Assembly: GCA_003531115.1 (NCBI GenBank)
Contig: DQHT01000074.1
Span: 21,543-36,488 of the forward strand
DNA from: Bacteroidota bacterium
Lineage (GTDB): Bacteria > Bacteroidota > Bacteroidia > UBA8524
Direction: 5' to 3'
Length of the DNA: 14,946 nucleotides
Under the pieces are notes generated by a model that was not told the DNA's origin, searched no databases, and saw nothing but the letters and a program-made list of their open reading frames with translations. The translations under genes were made by a program, and so were the position numbers. Positions 1-7,271 of the stretch are shown here, in pieces; positions within the stretch are counted from its first letter, which is position 1; each line of letters starts with the position of its first letter.

Positions 1-1
1 T

Positions 2-2920
2 GCCGATGAGCAGGTAGGAGTTCTGGAAGCCCCATTTTATTCGGCGAAAGGGCTGGATCTTCAATGGGTACTTCGGGTATCTTTTATTGAAAAAGACAAG
101 CTGGATCAACTTGCCAAAGCTTTCAACGAGCATCCTGCTACCCTTTACGCAGAGCGTGTTCCCATCCATTATCTTTCTTATACCCCGAATGACCTGGGCG
201 CGAACAGCAACAACAATCAGTGGCATCTGTATAAGATCAAAGCCCAGGCTGCCTGGGAATTCAGCCAGGGAAATAAACTTGTGAAAGTGGCTATTGTTGA
301 TGATGCTGTTCAGATCAACCATCCCGACCTGGTTAATAATATCTGGGTGAACCCCGGAGAAATTCCGAACAACGGGGTGGACGACGATCAGAATGGTTAT
401 GTGGATGATGTGAATGGGTATGATGTAGGCGGACTGGACAATAACCCCATGCCGAATAACAACAATTTTACCCATGGAACGCATACTGCAGGGATTGCAG
501 GTTCAACCACCGATAACAATACCGGAGTTGCTTCGATCGGGTTTAATATCAGCATTGTTCCTGTTAAATGTACCACCCCAAACCAAAGCAGCGTTACCTC
601 CATTCCCCGCGGATATGAGGGAATCACGTATGCCGTTGCTGCAGGATCGGACATTATTTCCTGTTCCTGGGGAAGTTCCTGGGGAGGAACGACCGGACAA
701 CAGGTTGTCAATTACGCCCTCACTAATGATGCCCTTGTGGTTGCGGCCATGGGAAATGACAATACCGAAATGCTTCAATACCCGGCCAGTTATACCGGAG
801 TTATATCAGTAGCAGCCACGGCCAATAATGACACACGTTCTACCTATTCCAACTACCATTCTACTACGGTGATAAGTGCCCCGGGCAATTATATCAATAG
901 TACGATGACCAACAATTCCTATGGATCTCAATCCGGAACATCCATGGCTACTCCGTTGGTAGCCGGATTATTGGGATTGATGAAGGGGCATATGTATGGC
1001 ATCGAGGTCAGCGACCTTAAAAACTGTTTGATCAGTACTACGGATAATATTGACGCACAAAACTCAAGCTATATTGGTAAGCTCGGTTCCGGGCGTATCA
1101 ATGCAGAGAAGGCGCTGCAATGTGTAGATAATTTAAAAAATGTCCCGCCTGATATTCAGTTCACGCTTACCGAATCGGTGTTTTGTCCGGGTTCACTGGT
1201 CCGATTTTCTGCAGTATCGAATAAGGGGCTTATCGACAGTTTCTTTTGGGAGTTTCCGGGAGGTATTCCGGCTACCAGTACAGAAGCAGAACCGGAAGTT
1301 TTATTCAACGGAAATGGAGCGCGTTCTTTTTACCTGACAGCGTTTAACCAATTTGGACAAGACAAAGACAGTGTCATTAACGGGATCACCTTTTCCGATA
1401 TGGGCCGTGCCCGCGCACTTTCTACTGGTTTTGAAACAGGTTTATCCGGATCTATCTGGACCGTTTCCAATCAAAACGGGATCTATGGCTGGCAGGATTA
1501 TGCCGTTATCAACGGCAACGACACGAATCGGGCTGTTAAATTGAATGCATACAATTCCGGATTGAATAACCTGGTGAGCACATTAACAAGTGCCTCTCTG
1601 GATTTTAGCGATTATGGAAATGCCATATTGACCTTTGATTTTGCTTATGCACGTCGCTCTTCTTCTGCCCTGGATTCTTTGTTTATTGAAGTTTCAACAG
1701 ATGGAGGGGCCAACTTCGACCAGGTTTATAAAGAAGGTTTGAGTGCCAGCTTATTTGTTTCAGGAACAAGCAGCAGTGCTTTTGTGCCTGTTAGTGAGGC
1801 TCAGTGGTGCAAAAAACAGGGCCTGTGCCTGGAAATACCCTTGAAAAAATACAACAGGGCACCTTCCGTGATCCTGCGCATTGTTCACAAAGGCAGGAGC
1901 AATGGCAATAACCTGTATATCGACAATATTCTTGTTGACGGAAACTGTGCTGCCTTTAATACCAACGGAGCTTTGGCTGCGAGCAGCACGGCAACGGTAA
2001 ATGCCTGCGGACCGGTTACCGTTGATTTTGAAGACAACTCCCAGAATTTTCCGGTTAACTACCACTGGTATTTTCCGGGGGGTGTGCCTTCAGAGTCTTA
2101 TGATCCAAATGAACAGGTAAGCTATGATTCAGTTGGAAACTATGATGTTATCCTGGTGGTTGAGAATGAATTTGGGAAGGATTCGCTGTACTGGACAAAC
2201 AAGGTAAACATAAACGGACTCCCGGAGGTTAAGGTTTCTGCTTCTGATACCGTTATTTGTAAAGGTGAGAGCCTGAGTCTCACGGGTGATGGTGCGAATA
2301 CCTATACCTGGTCTCCCCTGATCGCTATTAGTTCCACTACGGGCAAAACCATTACCGCCAGCCCGAGTGCGAATGTAACGTACATGGTAGAAGGAAAAGA
2401 TGCTATTGGATGCCTCAATACGGCGAGCATTTCTATCGTAGTGATGGATGCCCCGGTTGCACCCTTGATCTTTAAGAGTGGTTCACGTTTGTATATCGCC
2501 ATGCAAAGTGGGGTAAAATACCAGTGGTACCGCAATGGTATTGCCATTGACGGCGACACGGGTTTTGAGCATACTGCACTTAGCTCAGGAACTTACGAGA
2601 TCATGCTTACCAATCCCGTTACAGGATGTTCAACCTGGGGAAGAGAATCGGTGGTTGTGCTTTTTACAGATCTGAGCGCTCCCGGAATGGGAGGCTATAC
2701 CTTGTATCCTAACCCGGCTAACAAGCAGCTTAGTTTATCGGCTAGCGCGCCCATTGGAGAATACAAAGTTTACGGCAGCGACGGGAAACTTATATTGCAG
2801 GCATTCGAAAGCAGTGATCAATTGCTTCTTGATGTCAGCGAGTGGGCCCCGGGAATTTACAGCATTCAGTGGGAAGGCGAGGCCCAATCGTACCGGGATC
2901 GTTTTGTCGTACACCATTAA
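2..2920 (+). CDS. Subtilisin-family (S8) serine protease with PKD/Ig domains and T9SS sorting tail, 5' partial
   Basis: This is a secreted or surface subtilase; its start lies outside the window. The frame is open from base 2, and the GTG at 281 is internal because the preceding codons encode a prodomain-like stretch (LRVSFIEKDKLDQL) and the usual pre-catalytic NNNQWHL segment. The catalytic triad is visible: Asp at 299-301 (AIVDDAV, then HPDL), His at 473-475 (HGTHTAG) and Ser at 941-943 (GTSMATP); the oxyanion Asn is at 755-757. The Asp motif reads D-D-A rather than the usual D-T/S-G. After the catalytic domain come a PKD-like domain (about 1160-1390, FFWEFPGG), a jelly-roll-like region (about 1420-1945), a second PKD-like domain (about 1990-2215, YHWYFPGG), two Ig-like modules (about 2220-2650), and a type A T9SS sorting domain from about 2696 (YTLYPNPAN) to the end. 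At least 972 residues. The substrate is unknown; the multidomain tail suggests adhesion or cell-surface retention. Confidence 0.93.
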   Translation, partial: ADEQVGVLEAPFYSAKGLDLQWVLRVSFIEKDKLDQLAKAFNEHPATLYAERVPIHYLSYTPNDLGANSNNNQWHLYKIKAQAAWEFSQGNKLVKVAIVDDAVQINHPDLVNNIWVNPGEIPNNGVDDDQNGYVDDVNGYDVGGLDNNPMPNNNNFTHGTHTAGIAGSTTDNNTGVASIGFNISIVPVKCTTPNQSSVTSIPRGYEGITYAVAAGSDIISCSWGSSWGGTTGQQVVNYALTNDALVVAAMGNDNTEMLQYPASYTGVISVAATANNDTRSTYSNYHSTTVISAPGNYINSTMTNNSYGSQSGTSMATPLVAGLLGLMKGHMYGIEVSDLKNCLISTTDNIDAQNSSYIGKLGSGRINAEKALQCVDNLKNVPPDIQFTLTESVFCPGSLVRFSAVSNKGLIDSFFWEFPGGIPATSTEAEPEVLFNGNGARSFYLTAFNQFGQDKDSVINGITFSDMGRARALSTGFETGLSGSIWTVSNQNGIYGWQDYAVINGNDTNRAVKLNAYNSGLNNLVSTLTSASLDFSDYGNAILTFDFAYARRSSSALDSLFIEVSTDGGANFDQVYKEGLSASLFVSGTSSSAFVPVSEAQWCKKQGLCLEIPLKKYNRAPSVILRIVHKGRSNGNNLYIDNILVDGNCAAFNTNGALAASSTATVNACGPVTVDFEDNSQNFPVNYHWYFPGGVPSESYDPNEQVSYDSVGNYDVILVVENEFGKDSLYWTNKVNINGLPEVKVSASDTVICKGESLSLTGDGANTYTWSPLIAISSTTGKTITASPSANVTYMVEGKDAIGCLNTASISIVVMDAPVAPLIFKSGSRLYIAMQSGVKYQWYRNGIAIDGDTGFEHTALSSGTYEIMLTNPVTGCSTWGRESVVVLFTDLSAPGMGGYTLYPNPANKQLSLSASAPIGEYKVYGSDGKLILQAFESSDQLLLDVSEWAPGIYSIQWEGEAQSYRDRFVVHH

Positions 2921-2924
2921 ATTG

Positions 2925-2950
2925 AAGGCGACTTAGGTCGCCTTTTACTT
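2925..2950 (+). terminator. Intrinsic terminator after the S8 protease gene
   Basis: A perfect 8-bp stem (AAGGCGAC, 2925-2932; GTCGCCTT, 2937-2944) with a TTAG tetraloop is followed by a T-rich tail (TTACTTTT). It starts five bases after the protease stop codon, so the protease transcript probably ends here and the next gene has its own promoter or depends on readthrough. Confidence 0.85.
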
Positions 2951-2966
2951 TTATAGGGCTGAGGGT

Positions 2967-4085
2967 ATGAACGAGAGTATGGTATACCGTTTCAGTTGGA
3001 AGGCACTTCTATGTTCACTGTTGCTGCTTTCTTCAGGGAATTCCCGCGTTTTCGCTCAAAATACTGTTTATATGGGTCTCTATGAAAATGGGGATTCAAA
3101 ACAATGGACCCTCGACCTGGCCACACTGGCTCCCGGGGAGTCGGTTTACCTGATCGTATCTGATTTTTCTGGTCTGGACCAGTGGCAGGAACTGCTGGGC
3201 AAAAGTCTGGGCGGCTTATTCGATTATGCCATGCCGCGTTTTACCCTGGAATACGACAGCTTTGATTGCCTGGAAAGAACACTCATGACCGATTCCGATT
3301 CGACACAGGACCATGCTCGAGGATCGGGCGAAATACTTGGTATACCAGGGAGCCCGCTGAAGAGGGAAGTTGCAGCCCGGGGACAATCCACCGAACTGAG
3401 CATCCGATATCTTGCCGGGCAGGAATTACAAGCATTTTCAGCCTGGCTACAGACGGGGCAATTTGTTATCGAAATTCGTTTGAATGAGGATGCGATCAAG
3501 GGAAAACGGGTTTTGTTATTCGATCAGGAAAGATCCGTAGTACCTCATTGTTTCCATCGAAAAAATGGAACGCTTGTTCCTTTGAGCGTGCACCTGTTTT
3601 CGATGGATGAGAAGGGGCGCTTGTTGGCGCAGGACTGGAAGAAGGAGCCAGGTACGATCCTTCTACCTCCTGAAGTGATGCGACAACGCAGGCCTTTTCA
3701 GGATACCCTGATCCGACATTGGCAGGAAGCGCCCGAATCGGTCCTGGTTTATAGTTGGGATATAGGCTTAAAAGGCGGGGATAAATGCGCCCCTTGTGTG
3801 GCCCCTCCTCCCGATTTTAGCCTGCTTCAAAGTATGGGTATGGATAGTATGCCGGAGCATTTGTATGTGAGTTTCGTCATTTTTTCTCCCGCAGCACCAC
3901 GAAATTTAAGTCGTGTATCCTTTGAGGCCTTTCAATGGGTTTTTGAAATGCACGAGCCTGCAAAAGGCTTCCTCAACTGCGATGAGGCCGTGTTATACCG
4001 GGAAATGCTGCGTAAAAGGAAAGAACAGGAGCTGAGAAATTTGAGGAATCTGTTGGGCGACAAGGCCACAACATTTAAATTTTGA
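2967..4085 (+). CDS. Secreted protein of unknown function with CxxC-PPP motif
   Basis: The product has 372 residues and I do not recognise a well-defined family. It has an N-terminal signal peptide: charged start, hydrophobic core ALLCSLLLL and a likely cleavage after VFA (residue 30). A second Met at residue 5 is an equally good start. The body has no further membrane segments and no T9SS sorting tail, so a periplasmic location is most likely. The region VYSWDIG...GDKCAPCVAPPPDF (residues 261-284) holds Cys274 and Cys277 followed by three prolines, then a Gly-Met-Asp segment and a predicted strand. This order (Trp-Asp, CxxC, PP, then a Leu-Gly/Met-Gly stretch) recalls the C-terminal part of DUF2330 proteins, but that is a weak impression. 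The C-terminus is highly charged (REMLRKRKEQELRNLRN) and probably helical. It lies 46 bases after the protease stop, separated by a terminator. Confidence 0.75.
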   Translation: MNESMVYRFSWKALLCSLLLLSSGNSRVFAQNTVYMGLYENGDSKQWTLDLATLAPGESVYLIVSDFSGLDQWQELLGKSLGGLFDYAMPRFTLEYDSFDCLERTLMTDSDSTQDHARGSGEILGIPGSPLKREVAARGQSTELSIRYLAGQELQAFSAWLQTGQFVIEIRLNEDAIKGKRVLLFDQERSVVPHCFHRKNGTLVPLSVHLFSMDEKGRLLAQDWKKEPGTILLPPEVMRQRRPFQDTLIRHWQEAPESVLVYSWDIGLKGGDKCAPCVAPPPDFSLLQSMGMDSMPEHLYVSFVIFSPAAPRNLSRVSFEAFQWVFEMHEPAKGFLNCDEAVLYREMLRKRKEQELRNLRNLLGDKATTFKF

Positions 4086-4338
4086 AAAAAATTATTCATT
4101 CAGGCAACATTTTAAGTCTGCTTGTACTCTACCCTTCAAACACATTAACACGGATGATATAAATCCTATTGTGGTCTTAATGCATTAACTACCAAGATTT
4201 TACTGAAGCTATTTTAAAGCTGAGGAAAGCAAAAAATTGCTCTTGCTCTGGCTGGTGGTCACTTTATGCCTAAACCCTGTTATCGTATGAAAAGGAAGGA
4301 ACGTACATCAAAGAGACCCCGGCCGGAGAGAGCTGTTT
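4086..4338. other. Convergent intergenic region, no gene seen
   Basis: This 253-base gap separates two converging genes. I see no credible ORF, tRNA or strong intrinsic terminator. It holds a nested imperfect hairpin (4143-4182: CATTAACAC/GTG...TTAATG around a GGAT/ATCC inner stem), a second CATTAAC copy at 4183-4189, a weak AT-rich 5-bp stem at 4228-4241 (AGCAA/TTGCT), and an 8-bp palindrome CCGGCCGG near 4318. None is strong enough to name. Confidence 0.6.
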
Positions 4339-5613
4339 TTATTTCACATGGAAGCGGGTATAGGCTTCCCTTTCGATCGCTTCCCTGTGGTCAGGGTGTG
4401 CTATACTGATCAGTGCTTTTGCCCTTTGTTCCATATTTAAGCCTACCAAATTTACAGCCCCGTATTCCGTTACGACCCAGTGAATATGTCCCCTGGTGGT
4501 TACCACGCCGGCTCCTTTTTTAAGGAAGGGTACGATCTTGGATTCACCCCTGGAGGTTGTTGAAGGCAGCGCGATTATTGGTTTTCCGCCTTCAGAGAGG
4601 GCAGCCCCCCGGATAAAGTCCATTTGTCCGCCAATACCCGAATACTGAAAGGATCCCAAAGAATCGGAACAAACCTGCCCGGTTATGTCAACCTCTATAG
4701 CGCTATTGATAGCCGTTACTTTGTGGTTAAGGGAGATGACCCGCGGATCATTAACATAGGCCACATCCATAAAACGGAAGGTGGGATTATCATCTATAAA
4801 ATGGTAAAGATCTGTGCTTCCCAGGGCAAATGAAGCAACAGAGTAGCCCGGGATAATTTTTTTGTGGCTGTTGGTGATGATGCCCGATTTGATCAGGGGA
4901 ACTACCCCATCGGAGAACATTTCGGTATGGAGGCCCAGGTTTTTATGAGAAGTCAGGTTTTTAAGTACCGCATCCGGAATAGTGCCGATGCCCAATTGCA
5001 GGGTAGCGCCGTCCTCTACCAGTTCAGCCACCCTTTTTCCTATTGCTTCGTTCACCTCATTATTACCGGAGGAATAGCTGATAAAAGGTAAAGGTTCATC
5101 CACCCAGCAGGCAGCAGTAAAGGAGTCAAACCGAACGAAAGAATCACCATGGGTACGGGGAATATTCGGGTTGACCTGAGCGAGAATAATTTTGGCCTTT
5201 TCCATGGCTGCCCTGGCAACGTCAACAGAGGGTCCCAGTGAACAATAGCCGTGCTGATCCGGTGGGGAAACGTGTATAACAGCCACATCCAGCGGGAGGA
5301 TATTTTTTCGGAATAAGCCCGGGATCTCGCTGAGAAATATCGGGATATAATCGCCATAGTCGCCATTTACCACGCTCCGAACGGTATCCGACACAAAGAG
5401 GGAATTGATATAAAAATGGCCGGCTACATCCTCCACATTGATCTTTAAACCCTGCAGGGTAATGCTGACCAGTTCAACATTTTTAAGGCGGTTTTTTTGT
5501 GAGATCAGTTCATGGATCAGGTGAACGGGTGTTGCGGCACTTCCATGCAGGAAGACCCGTTGTCCGGATTGAATATGGGAAATGACTACTTCGGGGGATT
5601 GGTATTCGGGCAT
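4339..5613 (-). CDS. Acetyl-CoA hydrolase/transferase family CoA-transferase (4-hydroxybutyrate CoA-transferase-like)
   Basis: This is a cytoplasmic class I CoA-transferase that moves CoA between an acyl-CoA and a carboxylic acid through a glutamyl-CoA intermediate. The 424-residue length fits the AbfT/Cat1 type. Family landmarks are visible: VSPPDQHGYCSLG (residues 115-127), QLGIGTIPDAV (206-216), the catalytic glutamate Glu231 in LHTEMFSDG, the oxyanion-loop GIGGQMDF (326-333), and the C-terminal TEYGAVNLVG (382-391). The family is confident, but the actual acid substrate (4-hydroxybutyrate, acetate, succinate, propionate) cannot be read from the sequence. The start at 5613 is supported by an AAGGA-like Shine-Dalgarno element about 8 bases upstream on the minus strand. 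It is separated from paaD by a 407-base repeat-bearing gap, so it is probably its own transcription unit; a TAATTTCG sequence (one mismatch to the Bacteroidota -7 consensus) lies just upstream. Confidence 0.92.
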   Translation of the reverse strand: MPEYQSPEVVISHIQSGQRVFLHGSAATPVHLIHELISQKNRLKNVELVSITLQGLKINVEDVAGHFYINSLFVSDTVRSVVNGDYGDYIPIFLSEIPGLFRKNILPLDVAVIHVSPPDQHGYCSLGPSVDVARAAMEKAKIILAQVNPNIPRTHGDSFVRFDSFTAACWVDEPLPFISYSSGNNEVNEAIGKRVAELVEDGATLQLGIGTIPDAVLKNLTSHKNLGLHTEMFSDGVVPLIKSGIITNSHKKIIPGYSVASFALGSTDLYHFIDDNPTFRFMDVAYVNDPRVISLNHKVTAINSAIEVDITGQVCSDSLGSFQYSGIGGQMDFIRGAALSEGGKPIIALPSTTSRGESKIVPFLKKGAGVVTTRGHIHWVVTEYGAVNLVGLNMEQRAKALISIAHPDHREAIEREAYTRFHVK

Positions 5614-5657
5614 GATGGTATTCCTTATTTCACGCGAAATTAGGATTATTCGGGGGA

Positions 5658-5685
5658 AGTTATGAGTTATGAGTTATGAGTTATT
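5658..5685. repeat. Four-copy heptamer tandem repeat (AGTTATG)
   Basis: Units are at 5658-5664, 5665-5671, 5672-5678 and 5679-5685; the last ends in T instead of G. The array lies about 45 bases upstream of the CoA-transferase start, so it could overlap that gene's promoter region. Confidence 0.9.
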
Positions 5686-5829
5686 ATTTGTGAAGTTAGG
5701 GACCTTGTAGGGGCGGTCAGTTCGAGCGGCCAAACGTATTGATAGAGCCAGAAGTATCCTCACGGCCAGTCGAGAACGGAGGAGCAAGCCCTTGGTTGTT
5801 CCGTGGCCGGGTTGTTCCGTTTGAGTAGG

Positions 5830-5857
5830 AGCTGTTCGGTGAGGGCACCGAACAGCT
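5830..5857. repeat. Perfect 12-bp inverted repeat (hairpin)
   Basis: AGCTGTTCGGTG (5830-5841) pairs with CACCGAACAGCT (5846-5857) around an AGGG loop. No T-tract follows on either strand, so it is not a typical intrinsic terminator. It sits in the middle of the repeat-bounded element. Confidence 0.85.
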
Positions 5858-5927
5858 TCAGGGGGATAATCAAGCGATTGCCTTCTGTATCTCGACAGGC
5901 TCGATGTGACTCGGATTAATCCCGGAT

Positions 5928-5959
5928 CCCAAAACCCAGAACCCAAAACCCATAACCCC
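5928..5959 (-). repeat. Four-copy CCAAAAC-type heptamer repeat; potential G-quadruplex on the minus strand
   Basis: Heptamers CCAAAAC, CCAGAAC, CCAAAAC and CCATAAC run from 5929 to 5956. Read on the minus strand they give five evenly spaced runs of three or four G with four-base, T-rich loops (TTAT, TTTT, TTCT, TTTT), which fits the standard G-quadruplex pattern. It lies about 60 bases beyond the paaD stop, so the G-rich strand matches the transcript of paaBCD if that continues this far. Confidence 0.8.
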
Positions 5960-6020
5960 TCCGCCATGGTTTGACCTAACTCACCATGAAGGAAGCCAGG
6001 TAAAGGGAAAACAGAACACT

Positions 6021-6512
6021 TTACCCCACCGGCTTAAACTGCTCAAAAGCCTGCAAACAGTTATCGCAATAGTGCATGGAGCGGCAAAGGGTTGGTCCGA
6101 AAGGGGTGGTGAGGCGGGTGTTTTTGCTTTGGCAATACGGACAAGCCACATCGGAAAGCACACTCAGTTCGATCAATCCGCCTGTATGTTCAGGAGGAGG
6201 TGCAAGGCCATGCTGGAGCAGGGCTTTCCGGCCTTTTTCGGTGATGCGGTCTGTGGTCCATGCGGTGTCGAAATTGGTGCTCACGTCCACCTTTTGGATG
6301 CCCAGCGACAACACTTTTTCACGCACCATGTCTTCCATAACACGCAGAGCCGGACAACCGCTAAAAGTGGGAATAAGGGTTACCGAGGCTGTATTGTCAG
6401 TCTGATTGACCTGAACTTGGGTGATGATTCCCAGATCGACCATCGAAATGGTGGGGATCTCGGGGTCCATGACCTCTTCCAGGGCCTTCCATATTTGTTT
6501 TTCTTCTACCAT
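6021..6512 (-). CDS. paaD: PaaD, phenylacetyl-CoA epoxidase accessory protein (MIP18/DUF59 family with zinc ribbon)
   Basis: PaaD is thought to help assemble or mature the iron centre of the multicomponent phenylacetyl-CoA 1,2-epoxidase. The 163-residue product has the family's two parts. The N-terminal MIP18/DUF59 domain has DPEIP (residues 16-20), MVDLGII (24-30) and the SGCPA motif with Cys53. The C-terminal zinc ribbon has Cys124, Cys127, Cys149 and Cys152 (CPYC...HYCDNC), followed by the typical EQFKPVG ending. The start ATG overlaps the end of paaC by 7 bases (ATGGTAG), which implies translational coupling. It is the last gene of the group; no further paa gene follows. Confidence 0.95.
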   Translation of the reverse strand: MVEEKQIWKALEEVMDPEIPTISMVDLGIITQVQVNQTDNTASVTLIPTFSGCPALRVMEDMVREKVLSLGIQKVDVSTNFDTAWTTDRITEKGRKALLQHGLAPPPEHTGGLIELSVLSDVACPYCQSKNTRLTTPFGPTLCRSMHYCDNCLQAFEQFKPVG

Positions 6513-7270
6513 TCGGCTCCAGGATCTACCCGGAAAACTTCTGTCATCTCTTCCAGGAGGGGTTGCAGGTTTTCGGTATGTTTACCGACACGACCACCAT
6601 ACACGGGTTTCCAGGTGTTGCTATCCGGAATAGTCAGGCCGGCTTCAGCCAGGATGGGCTCTATTGCCTCCAGCCAGCGAAGTTTTAAAGCAGCTTCTCC
6701 CTTCCAGATAGCTTCATTGATGAGGGTAGATTCGTAGGGTGATTCTTCAAAAATTCCCAGGGCCAGGTTCCAGCAGAAATTGAGGCTGTCCTGCATCCGT
6801 TTTTTACTCTCTGCCGTGCCTTTCCCCAATTGCATCACAAATGTGTCGCCATGAAACTTGTGGTACTTTAATTCGCCCTTGAACTTGCGGGCCAGTTTGG
6901 CCAGGGGTTCGTAGCTTGAATCCATCATCATATCATAACGCAACAACTCAGCATTATCGAACAGAAAATGGCGCATCAGCGAAAAATCATACTCCCCGAT
7001 CGGGTATTCTACCAATTGACAATTATGAAACTGCTGTTGGTTACGGGTAAAAGCTACCGTATCGGGTTCAGCCTCCCCAAGGTTGTTGAGCAATTGATAC
7101 AAGGCCAGGGATTGTCCGATCTTGTCCTGTGCCATGGATGAAAAGGAGATATCCTCTTCAAGCATAGGTCCGATACCCGTCCATTCCGAGTTTCTGTGAC
7201 CCAGGATAAGCAGGTCGTCGGCCATTTTATACAGCAGTTCTTTAACTGCCTGAGCATACTTTTCGTTCAT
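6506..7270 (-). CDS. paaC: PaaC, structural subunit of phenylacetyl-CoA epoxidase
   Basis: PaaC is the ferritin-fold partner that pairs with the catalytic PaaA in the epoxidase that converts phenylacetyl-CoA to its ring-1,2-epoxide. The family signature LLILGHRNSEW...PMLEEDISFSSMAQD is near the N-terminus, and GELKYHKFHGD and the PVYGGRVGKHTE end segment also match. I chose ATG 7270 (254 residues, close to the usual length of about 250): it lies one base after the paaB stop (TAAAATG) and is preceded by AAGGAT. A longer frame starting at 7300 would overlap paaB by 29 bases and add ten unconserved residues. The 3' end overlaps paaD by 7 bases. Without a PaaA partner this subunit has no known catalytic activity. 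Confidence 0.95.
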   Translation of the reverse strand: MNEKYAQAVKELLYKMADDLLILGHRNSEWTGIGPMLEEDISFSSMAQDKIGQSLALYQLLNNLGEAEPDTVAFTRNQQQFHNCQLVEYPIGEYDFSLMRHFLFDNAELLRYDMMMDSSYEPLAKLARKFKGELKYHKFHGDTFVMQLGKGTAESKKRMQDSLNFCWNLALGIFEESPYESTLINEAIWKGEAALKLRWLEAIEPILAEAGLTIPDSNTWKPVYGGRVGKHTENLQPLLEEMTEVFRVDPGAEW

Positions 7271-7271
7271 T

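Larger units (their letters stand above)
5614..6020. other. Non-coding, repeat-bearing intergenic region between paaD and the CoA-transferase gene
   Basis: Both flanking genes are on the minus strand. The central part (about 5656-5960) is bounded by two different four-copy heptamer arrays and contains an 11-base direct repeat (GGTTGTTCCGT at 5794-5804 and 5810-5820), a 12-bp perfect hairpin, and a CTCGACAGGCTCGAT segment near 5891-5905 of a kind I associate with dispersed bacterial intergenic repeats. An open frame of 97 codons crosses it on the minus strand, but its translation is low-complexity and repeat-derived. I read the stretch as a dispersed repeat element or its remnant. Confidence 0.6.

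Noticed and set aside
281..283. GTG as the start of the S8 protease
   Set aside because: The frame is open to base 2 and the residues before it look like prodomain and pre-catalytic sequence; starting here would leave only six residues before the catalytic Asp.
4228..4241. Possible terminator for the CoA-transferase gene (AGCAA/TTGCT stem)
   Set aside because: The stem is only 5 bp and AT-rich, lies about 100 bases beyond the stop, and has no proper T-tract.
5674..5967. 97-codon open frame on the minus strand between paaD and the CoA-transferase gene
   Set aside because: Its translation derives from the heptamer repeat and hairpin region (GLWVLGSGFWDPG from the repeat), matches no family I know, and has no clear ribosome binding site.
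6072..6737. 221-codon open frame on the plus strand
   Set aside because: It is a shadow of paaD and paaC, which are firmly identified on the other strand.
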